Part shown: in pieces, positions 16,997 through 24,834 of the stretch
How the letters are laid out: each line of letters begins with the position of its first letter
Position numbering within the stretch: the stretch's first letter is position 1
DNA from: Planctomycetota bacterium
GTDB lineage: Bacteria; Planctomycetota; Phycisphaerae; Phycisphaerales; UBA1924
DNA: 36,987 nucleotides
NCBI GenBank assembly: GCA_003697045.1
Contig: RFGK01000187.1
Coordinates: 1 to 36,987, forward strand
Reading direction: 5' to 3'
Made by a program: the position numbers and the translations under genes
Notes under the pieces: model-generated
Databases searched by the model: none
What the model was told of the DNA's origin: nothing
What the model saw: only the letters and a program-made list of their open reading frames with translations

Positions 16997-18121
16997 ATGT
17001 CAACCATGCAAATCGACCGCCTGCTGGATACGGTGGTCAAGACCGGCGCGAGCGATCTTCACCTTACTGTCGGAAGGCCGCCCACCATTCGACTGCACGG
17101 CGGGCTGCGCAATCTTCAAACCAAGACCATCGACTCGGACGACATGGTTGGGCTCATGAAGTCCATCACCCCCGAGCGGAATCAGCAGGAGCTGCAGGAA
17201 GAAGGAGGCACCGACTTCGGGTTTGCCTACGGCGATGCCGCCCGCTTTCGCGTGTCGGTCTTTCGCCAGCGCGGGGATATTGCCATCGTTCTTCGCCAGA
17301 TTCCCAACCAGCTCCTCTCGTTTGAACAAATCGGCCTGCCGGATATGTGCAAGGATCTGATCCGTCGCCCCCGAGGTCTTTTCCTCGTGACCGGTCCGAC
17401 CGGTTCCGGCAAGACGACTTCGCTTGCGACGATGATCGACTACATCAACACCTACATGGACCGTCACATCGTCACCATGGAAGATCCGATCGAGTATTAC
17501 CACTATCACAAGAAGTCGATCGTCAATCAGCGCGAAGTCGGCAACGATGTTCCGAGCTTTGCCGAGGCGCTGCGTCGGGCGCTGCGCCAGGACCCCGATG
17601 TCATTCTCGTCGGCGAGATGCGTGACCTGGAGACGATCGAAGCCGCGGTGCGGGCTGCGGAAACCGGCCACCTCGTGTTTGGGACTTTGCATACCACCGG
17701 GGCTGCCAAGACCATCGACCGCCTTGTGGATGCGTTCCCGGTGGATCAGCAGAACCAGATCCGGGTGCAGCTGTCCACGGCTCTGATCTGCATCCTCAGC
17801 CAGGTACTCATGAAGCGGCAGGATATCCCCGGGCGCGTTGCTGCCTACGAGTTCCTTGTGGTGACGCCGGCCATTGCCAACCTGATTCGCGACAACAAGA
17901 GCTTCCGCATCGATTCGATGATCCAGACCGGCAAGAAGTACGGGATGCAGCTACTGGATGACCACCTGTGGTCACTGTACCGCCGGGGCTGGATCTCCGC
18001 AGAAGAGATGATTGACAAGTGCAAGAATCAAGCTGACCTTACGAACAAGGTCCATGCTGCGGGCGGGACAATCGGTCGAGTGGAGCTTGACGATGTGATC
18101 GAGCACGGAACTGAGGAGTGA
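16997..18121 (+). CDS. pilT: Type IV pilus twitching motility / retraction ATPase PilT
   Basis: 'DTVVKTGASDLHLTVGRPPTIRLHGGL', Walker A 'LVTGPTGSGKTTSLATMIDYIN', 'VILVGEMRDLETIEAAVRAAETGHLVFGTLHTTGAAKTIDRLVDAFPVDQQNQIRVQLS', PilT C-terminal box 'AIANLIRD' (canonical AIRNLIRE). RBS-like AGGAGC upstream of ATG 16997. Confidence 0.95.
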   Translation: MSTMQIDRLLDTVVKTGASDLHLTVGRPPTIRLHGGLRNLQTKTIDSDDMVGLMKSITPERNQQELQEEGGTDFGFAYGDAARFRVSVFRQRGDIAIVLRQIPNQLLSFEQIGLPDMCKDLIRRPRGLFLVTGPTGSGKTTSLATMIDYINTYMDRHIVTMEDPIEYYHYHKKSIVNQREVGNDVPSFAEALRRALRQDPDVILVGEMRDLETIEAAVRAAETGHLVFGTLHTTGAAKTIDRLVDAFPVDQQNQIRVQLSTALICILSQVLMKRQDIPGRVAAYEFLVVTPAIANLIRDNKSFRIDSMIQTGKKYGMQLLDDHLWSLYRRGWISAEEMIDKCKNQADLTNKVHAAGGTIGRVELDDVIEHGTEE

Positions 18122-18263
18122 GTTTCGGCTTGCAATGTTCGTATTCTGGGCGGCATGAATCGGATTCGGTGCCGCTCGAAAAGGCAATTTCAAAGTGTCT
18201 CAACGAAAAGCCTTGCCATGTTCGGGTGTTCGGCCTTGAACAGGGAAGGCATTTGTGTCGAAT

Positions 18264-18294
18264 GGGGAAGTAAGGCGCTCTGTGCCTTTTCCCC
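18264..18294 (+). promoter_or_regulatory. Strong RNA hairpin in the leader of the second PilB gene
   Basis: GGGGAAgtAAGGCGC-TCT-GTGCCTTTTCCCC: 13 paired positions (one G-T wobble) with a 2-nt bulge, about 10 nt upstream of the GGGAG Shine-Dalgarno of ATG 18316. Regulatory role is not shown. Confidence 0.45.
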
Positions 18295-18315
18295 GGGCGA
18301 TCCTGGGAGTCGATC

Positions 18316-20049
18316 ATGCCGATGCCAGACCCATCAGAACTGAAAGGACGCAAGCTCGGGCGCGTGCTCACCAAAATGGGTGTCGTGACGCGCGAGCAGG
18401 TGCACGAAGCGCTGGGCATCCAGAAGACGCGTCGCATTCCGATCGGCCAGCTTCTGGTCGAGCTGGGGTATTGCACTCAGAAGGATGTGGATGCGGCGCT
18501 TGCCGGGCAGGCGGGCATGGCATATGTCGATCTCTCCGATCTCGAGTTATCAGACGAAGTGCGCGATTCGATCCCGGCGGAGAATGCGCGGGCCTATCAG
18601 GTCATCCCGCTTGAGTACAACCAGAAGGCTCGCAAGATCAAGATCGCGATGAAGAGTCCGGACAATTTCCGGGCGGTGGACGATCTTCGTCTGCTGATGA
18701 GTTTCGACGTTGAGGCCGTCGTCGCGGACCCGGAACGCATCGACCAGTTGCTCGAAAAGTACTACGCCAAAGAGGAGTCGATGGTCGATGTGGTCTCGGC
18801 TCTGGCGTCGGATTCGAAGTTCCAGGGGCTTGCCGAGCGAGGCACGTCCATTGATCTCGACGCGGTTGCCGAGGCTGCGGGGGACAATCAGGTCATCAAG
18901 CTGCTGAATTTGGTGCTTTTGCAGGCCATTCGCGATCGGGCTTCGGATATTCACCTGGAGCCGTTCGAGAATGAGTTCAAGATCCGCTATCGCATCGATG
19001 GTGTGCTTTACGAGATGGTGCCTCCGCCCAAGCACCTCGGCCCGGCGATCACCAGTCGTGTGAAGGTCATGGCCAATCTTGACATTGCCGAGCGGCGTCT
19101 GCCGCAGGACGGTCGCATTGAGCTGACCGTGGGGGGCAATCCGATTGACCTGCGTGTGGCGGTGCTGCCGACGATTTATGGTGAGAGTGTCGTGCTTCGC
19201 GTGCTTGACCGATCCAACGTGCAGCTTCGGCTGGACAAGATCGGGTTCCGTGAGGATGACCTGGAGCGATTTCGTCATTTGATTCACAAGCCGAACGGGA
19301 TTGTGGTCGTGACCGGGCCGACGGGTTCGGGTAAGACGACGACGCTCTATGCGGCGCTGGCAGAGTTGAATGACGTCGAGACGAAGATTCTCACAGCAGA
19401 GGATCCGGTCGAGTATGACATTGACGGGCTGTGCCAGGTGCAGATGAATGAGGAAGTGGGGCTGACGTTTGCCCGTGCGCTGCGATCGTTTCTGCGCCAG
19501 GACCCGGACGTGATTCTCGTGGGGGAGATACGCGACCTTGAGACGGCGCAGATTGCGGTGCAGGCGTCGCTGACCGGCCACCTCGTGTTGAGCACGTTGC
19601 ACACGAATGACGCGCCCAGTTCGATCATTCGTCTTGTTGATCTCGGGATGGAGCCGTTTCTTCTCACCGCGACGATCGAGGGGATCGTTGCTCAGCGTCT
19701 GGTGCGCACGCTTGATCCGAAGGTCAAGGAGGAGTATCAGCCGACGGCCGAGGAGTTGCTCGAGCTTGCGCTCACGCCGGAGGATGTTCGTGGTCGCACG
19801 TTTTTCCGCCCGGGACATACCGATGAGATCGGTGGCGGCTTCAAGGGCCGCATGGCGTTGTTTGAGATCATGGAAATGGATGACCAGCTGCGTGAGCTCG
19901 TGATGAAAGAGGCCAGCACAGCGGTTCTGCGCGAGCAAGCCCGTCGTCGGGGGATGCGTTCGCTTCGTGAGAGCGGACTGATGGCGATCTACGAGGGGTT
20001 GACGACGATTGACGAAGTTGTCCGTGAGACGATCGCGGAGGATTCATAA
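18316..20049 (+). CDS. GspE/PilB-family type II secretion / type IV pilus assembly ATPase (copy 2)
   Basis: 'LGRVLTKMGVVTREQVHEALGIQ', 'RASDIHLEPFENEFKIRYRIDGVLYEM', Walker A 'VVTGPTGSGKTTTLYAAL', 'LTAEDPVEYDIDGLCQVQMNEEVGLTFARALRSFLRQDPDVILVGEIRDLETAQIAVQASLTGHLVLSTLHTNDAPSSIIRLVDLG'. Confidence 0.96.
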   Translation: MPMPDPSELKGRKLGRVLTKMGVVTREQVHEALGIQKTRRIPIGQLLVELGYCTQKDVDAALAGQAGMAYVDLSDLELSDEVRDSIPAENARAYQVIPLEYNQKARKIKIAMKSPDNFRAVDDLRLLMSFDVEAVVADPERIDQLLEKYYAKEESMVDVVSALASDSKFQGLAERGTSIDLDAVAEAAGDNQVIKLLNLVLLQAIRDRASDIHLEPFENEFKIRYRIDGVLYEMVPPPKHLGPAITSRVKVMANLDIAERRLPQDGRIELTVGGNPIDLRVAVLPTIYGESVVLRVLDRSNVQLRLDKIGFREDDLERFRHLIHKPNGIVVVTGPTGSGKTTTLYAALAELNDVETKILTAEDPVEYDIDGLCQVQMNEEVGLTFARALRSFLRQDPDVILVGEIRDLETAQIAVQASLTGHLVLSTLHTNDAPSSIIRLVDLGMEPFLLTATIEGIVAQRLVRTLDPKVKEEYQPTAEELLELALTPEDVRGRTFFRPGHTDEIGGGFKGRMALFEIMEMDDQLRELVMKEASTAVLREQARRRGMRSLRESGLMAIYEGLTTIDEVVRETIAEDS

Positions 20050-20127
20050 GAACGTCGCCGGTGTGCCATTGGGCGCTCGGCAAGGTGACACGAGGGGCCG
20101 ACACATCGGCCTGTGGAGAAACGCGAG

Positions 20128-21420
20128 ATGACGACGTTTGCCTACGAAGCGATTGACGCGGCGGGCAAGACTCAAAAAGGCACCATCGAGGCTGCCAACA
20201 GCGAGGAAGCGATCCGGGCCATCAAGAACAAGGGCTACTTCCCGCAATCGGTCAAGCCGGCAAAGGCGAAGAAGAGCGCCAAGCCAGCGGATGGGGCAGC
20301 GCCGGTCAAGAAGAAGAAGCGGAGGGGCGGAACCACGTTTGCCATCGGCGGCGTTTCGGCCAAGAAGCTCACGACGTTTACTCGTCAGCTTTCGACGCTT
20401 CAGGACGCCGGTTTGCCGCTCTTGCGTTCTCTGCAGATTCTCGAAAGTCAGCAGCGTCCGGGGCTGATGAAGAACATCCTCGCGGGCGTATGTGAAGAGG
20501 TAGAGGGCGGGACAAGCCTTTCGGAGAGCATGGCCAAGTTCCCCAAGGCATTTGACCGTTTGTATGTGAAGATGGTCAATGCCGGCGAAGTGGGCGGCGT
20601 GCTCGACATCATCCTCCAGCGCCTGGCCGAGTTCATGGAAAAGAGTCAGCGTCTGAAGAGGAAGATCAAGGGCGCGATGGTCTATCCGATCGTCGTCGTG
20701 TCGATCGCGCTGATCATTCTGACGGCGATCATGGTGTTCATCATTCCGAAGTTTGAAGCGATCTTCAATGACTTCGGCGTTGATCTCCCGTTGCTGACCG
20801 TGTGGCTGATCAACACCAGCCGCTGGTTCGGCGGGGCAAACCCGGGGCAGAAGATTCCGGGCGGTGCGATTGTGTTCATCGGGCTGGTTGTCGGGTTCAT
20901 TCTCATCAAGCTGTCGCGCAAGACCCCTCCGGGCAAGGCGCTGACCGACATCCTGATTCTCTGGCTTCCGATTTTCGGCGGCCTGGTGCGCAAGACGGTC
21001 ATCGCGCGATTCACGCGGACGCTCGGAACGCTGATTTCCGCGGGCGTGCCGATTCTCGAAGCGGTGACGATCACCAAGGAAACTTCCGGCAACTACGTGT
21101 TCGAAAAGGCCCTGGGCAAGGTGCACGATTCGATCCGCGAGGGTGAGACGTTTGCCGGGCCTTTGCGTGAGAGCAAGACGTGCGATCCGATCGTGGTGAA
21201 CATGATCGACGTGGGCGAGGAGACGGGCGAGCTGGACGTGATGCTCTTGAAGATCGCGGACAACTACGACGAAGAAGTCGACGTGGCGGTCGCTTCGCTC
21301 GTCTCGCTGCTTGAGCCTCTCATGGTCGTCCTGCTGGGCGGCATGGTCGGCACGATCGTGGTGGCGATGTTCCTTCCGCTGGTGGCGATGATCGAGTCGC
21401 TGCAGGGCGGCGGGCTCTAA
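20128..21420 (+). CDS. pilC: Type II secretion system F family / PilC inner-membrane platform protein
   Basis: 'TFAYEAIDAAGKTQKGTIEAANSEEAIRAIKNKGYFPQSV', 'KLTTFTRQLSTLQDAGLPLLRSLQILESQQ', two T2SSF-like repeats, C-terminal 'LLEPLMVVLLGGMVGTIVVAMFLPL'. ATG 20128 with GGAGAA RBS. Confidence 0.95.
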   Translation: MTTFAYEAIDAAGKTQKGTIEAANSEEAIRAIKNKGYFPQSVKPAKAKKSAKPADGAAPVKKKKRRGGTTFAIGGVSAKKLTTFTRQLSTLQDAGLPLLRSLQILESQQRPGLMKNILAGVCEEVEGGTSLSESMAKFPKAFDRLYVKMVNAGEVGGVLDIILQRLAEFMEKSQRLKRKIKGAMVYPIVVVSIALIILTAIMVFIIPKFEAIFNDFGVDLPLLTVWLINTSRWFGGANPGQKIPGGAIVFIGLVVGFILIKLSRKTPPGKALTDILILWLPIFGGLVRKTVIARFTRTLGTLISAGVPILEAVTITKETSGNYVFEKALGKVHDSIREGETFAGPLRESKTCDPIVVNMIDVGEETGELDVMLLKIADNYDEEVDVAVASLVSLLEPLMVVLLGGMVGTIVVAMFLPLVAMIESLQGGGL

Positions 21421-21468
21421 GTTCGGTGTGACGGAGTTGGCATGCCGGGCTTGGCAAGGAGTGATGCG

Positions 21469-22470
21469 ATGACATGTTCTGCGCAAGACCGCCGACGCGC
21501 TCGTGCGTTCACGCTGATGGAGTTGCTCGTCGCCATCGTGGTCATCGGCGTGCTGATTGCGCTGCTCATCACCGGGCTCAATGCAGCGGGCAAGTTTGCG
21601 AGAAAGGCAGCGGCGCAACAGACCATCAGTGCGCTCCAGGCCGCGACCAACCAGTTCAAGGACCAGTTCCGGTTCCTTCCTCCGCTTGTCCATGACGGCG
21701 CGGACATGGGGATCGCCGATCCGGTGGCCAGGGGCGCGTTCGATGACACCGGCCCGGTCTATCAGGATCGATACGGGCGGTCGCTTGTCAATGTCTACAA
21801 GCTGGGCGAGCAGGCGGGGCGTGATTTTCTCAAAGGCTCAACCCTGCCGCCGAACCAGCCCTACCAGGACGCACGCTACAGCAAGTTTTCGCTGCCGTTC
21901 TATCTGATGGGCGCGCTGGACGCATCGGTCGACGGCGTCGATGGGCTGGGCATGGTGACACCGGCAGCCGATGGTTCGTGGGTGGGCGTGGGTGATGCCA
22001 TGTCCACCGCGAACAAGCGGTTCGATCCATTGATGGAAGGCGGGCAGCGTTCGGCACGCATCCAGCCGAACTACGTCGATGCGGCGGAGATCGCCGAGCT
22101 CAACGGCTCAAACCCCACGGATCTGACCAACCGTTCTGCGCTGGTCGATGCGTCGGGACGGGCGTATCGCTACTACCGCTGGCTGCACGAAGACACGGTG
22201 CAGAACACGGCCGATTTGAATATTCCCGCGATTCTGCTTGATCCGATCACGGTCCAGGATGCGCAAGGCAACCCGACGATCGACGTGACCGACGGCAACG
22301 CCGAGCTGCGGTCGGCGACGTGGGCAATCGTGGGGGCAGGGCCCAACGGTCTGTTCGGGACGGAGGAGATCGGCTATCTGAGAAGCAAGATGTCGCTTCC
22401 GGGCAGCATGAGCGAGGTCAGAGTCAGACAGGAGGCTGCGAGCGACAACCTGGTGGGGGTGGGGCAATGA
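21469..22470 (+). CDS. Prepilin-type N-terminal cleavage/methylation domain protein (GspG-like pseudopilin, enlarged)
   Basis: Class III signal 'RRRARAFTLMELLVAIVVIGVLIALLITGL' with Glu at +5, C-terminal 'ATWAIVGAGPNGLFGTEEI'. RBS AAGGAG 8 nt upstream of ATG 21469. Confidence 0.85.
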   Translation: MTCSAQDRRRARAFTLMELLVAIVVIGVLIALLITGLNAAGKFARKAAAQQTISALQAATNQFKDQFRFLPPLVHDGADMGIADPVARGAFDDTGPVYQDRYGRSLVNVYKLGEQAGRDFLKGSTLPPNQPYQDARYSKFSLPFYLMGALDASVDGVDGLGMVTPAADGSWVGVGDAMSTANKRFDPLMEGGQRSARIQPNYVDAAEIAELNGSNPTDLTNRSALVDASGRAYRYYRWLHEDTVQNTADLNIPAILLDPITVQDAQGNPTIDVTDGNAELRSATWAIVGAGPNGLFGTEEIGYLRSKMSLPGSMSEVRVRQEAASDNLVGVGQ

Positions 22471-23723
22471 TGCGCACGCACCCATCCCGCGGCTTCACGA
22501 TCGTCGAGCTCTTCGTCGTCATTGCCGTCGCGTTGATTGCCATTGCGGTGGCGTTGCCGGCTTTTTCGGCGATGTCGTACTCTTCAAACCGTTCGCTGGC
22601 GGAGAACACGCTGAAGATTGCCGTGACGGTTGCGCGTGACGCTGCGATGCGATCGGCCCGGGGAGGAGACGGCGCCGCGGTGTTTTTGTACGACGCGCAG
22701 GCCGGGCGCATGCGCATCGTTGCGGCTGAGCAGGTCGGCACCATCACTGACATTGTCGACGGTGATACGCGGTTGACTATCGAACGCGACGTGTTCGCAC
22801 CTGTGGTTGTCGGGGAAACGACTGAGCTGCCTGCGTACTGGATGGTTCGCGGATATGCCCCGGCCCGGTTTACCAGCAGCACCGGCGGCGGGCCGGGCAT
22901 CGGCTTTCAGAACCGCGACGACTGGTACGATTCGGACCTGTACGCCGATCGGAACGCCTGGCAACGCGGGCACTGGATATTCCCCGAAGACGGGTTTTAC
23001 GACCTTCAGCGAGAGACCACGCCTCCGGGCAACAACTATCGCACGCCCAGGCAGGCGTTCATGGTTCGATTTGATGCCCGATCGGGCCAGCTTCGTCGGG
23101 ATGGGCGCGAAGCGCTTCTGATCGACCCGAGGCCGTCGTCACAAGGGCGCAGCTATTCGGACAATCGCACCGATCCACAGTCATGGAAGCGGGTCGATCT
23201 GGCGGATGACTTGTTCAGCTGGGCGCTGCGCGTCGTGACCGAAGCCGACCTTGACGGGGACGGCAATCCCTATCAACCGAGCGATACGCGAGAGCGTCAG
23301 AAGCTCGTCGGCAACCAGTCGCACGATACGGTGCTCCTGCGCGACGTGTCGCGTTTGGCGTTGTACGACGAGCGCGAGCTGGCCCGGGCTCTTGGCGCCA
23401 GAGAGCTCTCCCGTCGTCGTGGAACCGAGCAGACCGGCTCGCTCTACGCAACCTTTGAAGACGGGGGCGGGCGCATCTCGATCGACTTCGAGGGGCTGTT
23501 TGAAGACGGGTCGCCTTTTGACGACTCGCCCGCCGGGCTGCGACGCTTCCGCGAGAGCGTTGATCGCTGGATTGATGGCGACACAAACGTGAACAACGAC
23601 GGCACCATTGGCAACGGCATTCTCTTTGAAGACGGGCAGACACCACAGGAACGCGACGAGCCCAAGGCTGTTCGTTACCTCGTTGATCCTTACTCTGCCG
23701 AGTTGAGGGAGGTGACACGATGA
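22467..23723 (+). CDS. Prepilin-type protein (GspH-like minor pseudopilin, enlarged)
   Basis: 'MMRTHPSRGFTIVELFVVIAVALIAIAVALPAFSAM' class III signal; ATG overlaps previous stop (ATGA at 22467). Contains 'DLDGDGNPY'. Confidence 0.82.
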   Translation: MMRTHPSRGFTIVELFVVIAVALIAIAVALPAFSAMSYSSNRSLAENTLKIAVTVARDAAMRSARGGDGAAVFLYDAQAGRMRIVAAEQVGTITDIVDGDTRLTIERDVFAPVVVGETTELPAYWMVRGYAPARFTSSTGGGPGIGFQNRDDWYDSDLYADRNAWQRGHWIFPEDGFYDLQRETTPPGNNYRTPRQAFMVRFDARSGQLRRDGREALLIDPRPSSQGRSYSDNRTDPQSWKRVDLADDLFSWALRVVTEADLDGDGNPYQPSDTRERQKLVGNQSHDTVLLRDVSRLALYDERELARALGARELSRRRGTEQTGSLYATFEDGGGRISIDFEGLFEDGSPFDDSPAGLRRFRESVDRWIDGDTNVNNDGTIGNGILFEDGQTPQERDEPKAVRYLVDPYSAELREVTR

Positions 23724-24817
23724 ATGCTCCGTTGTCCAGCCTTGCGTCGCGTGCAGCACGGGCGTTTTCGCTTATCGAGGTGCTCATTGCGGTGCTTGTG
23801 CTCTCGCTCGGTTTGCTGGGTCTGGCGGCCGTCTTCCCCGTGGTGATTGCCCAACAGCGGGATGCCGTCGATCGCACACGCGGTGCCGTGGTTGCCGAGA
23901 CGGTTCAAAAGTTGCTTGAAAGTTCGGAAAACCTCGTGTCGTTCCGTGGGCTTCGGCGCGACTTCTGGTTCTCCGCAGCGGATGAGCTGGAAGAGGGCTC
24001 CGGCTACGACTTGGATGCGGAGAACATGAGCTTCTTGTGGGAGCCGACGTGGATGTGGGGGCCTCCAAGCCACTGGGCCGCCGACCCGCTTTCGGCGTAC
24101 CTCGATGTTGGTTCCATTCTGGTGGGATTCGGCAAGACGCTCAATCTTAATGGCGGCAGTGAAGACCCAGACCCGGAGCTTCAGTACGAGTTGCCGGTGA
24201 CTGCAAGGCTGTTCCCTCAGCCGTATACCGGAGAACAGCCGCAATACGTCTGGGACATTGTGCCGCGGCGTGTGCGCATCGGCAGCGATACCACGGGGCT
24301 TGAACTTGCGGTGTTCATCCGTCGCATCGACCCGGGCATTCGCGTGCCTCGCGGGAACACGCTGTCGGACGTGCTCACGGGACATCGCGTTGCGGCCAGC
24401 GAGGTCCGTCTGCCCGTGGGCATGGACCCGCTCACGCAGCTTCCGACTGGCAATGGCGCCGACATCGTGCCGGGGGGCACGGCGTATTCGGTGCCCTTGA
24501 CGTTGCCTGTGGTCGTGCGATCTGGAGCACTCAACATCATCGAGCTGGATTCGAGCAACCAGACCGAGCGCGATGTATGGTCGCGATCGGTTGCGGCTCC
24601 GGGTCAGATTCTGGTCGACAATCTGGGGCACGTGCTCAACGTGGTGCGAGTGCCCGAGTCGGACGATGGAGTGTTTCGTCTGGAAGTCGATCACACATAC
24701 GCGCGGTCCGAAGCCGACTACACGCCGGGCGTCGATCCGCGTGGCGTCAAGGTCGAGCAGATTCTCTTTACGCTGCAAAAGCCGGTGCGGGTGTTTACGT
24801 ACCGGGCCGATTGGTAA
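23720..24817 (+). CDS. Prepilin-type protein (GspI/PilV-like minor pseudopilin, enlarged)
   Basis: 'AARAFSLIEVLIAVLVLSLGLLGLAAVFPVVIAQQRDAVDRTRGAVVAE' is GspI/PilV-like; ATGA overlap with previous stop at 23720. Confidence 0.85.
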   Translation: MNAPLSSLASRAARAFSLIEVLIAVLVLSLGLLGLAAVFPVVIAQQRDAVDRTRGAVVAETVQKLLESSENLVSFRGLRRDFWFSAADELEEGSGYDLDAENMSFLWEPTWMWGPPSHWAADPLSAYLDVGSILVGFGKTLNLNGGSEDPDPELQYELPVTARLFPQPYTGEQPQYVWDIVPRRVRIGSDTTGLELAVFIRRIDPGIRVPRGNTLSDVLTGHRVAASEVRLPVGMDPLTQLPTGNGADIVPGGTAYSVPLTLPVVVRSGALNIIELDSSNQTERDVWSRSVAAPGQILVDNLGHVLNVVRVPESDDGVFRLEVDHTYARSEADYTPGVDPRGVKVEQILFTLQKPVRVFTYRADW

Positions 24818-24834
24818 TGGGCGGAGGTCATACG

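Noticed and set aside
18165-18240. Resemblance to a c-di-GMP (GEMM-I) riboswitch: 'AACGAAAAGCC' in the pilB2 leader
   Set aside because: The conserved GGGCAAACC and GACGCAAAGCC blocks are not matched and a P1b stem could not be formed by eye; an Rfam/Infernal scan would be decisive.
18550-19938. 462-aa minus-strand ORF
   Set aside because: Antisense to the second PilB gene; no domain signature.
20044-21693. 549-aa minus-strand ORF rich in His/Asp/Arg
   Set aside because: Fully antisense to the clear pilC gene; low-complexity composition mirrors complementary codons.
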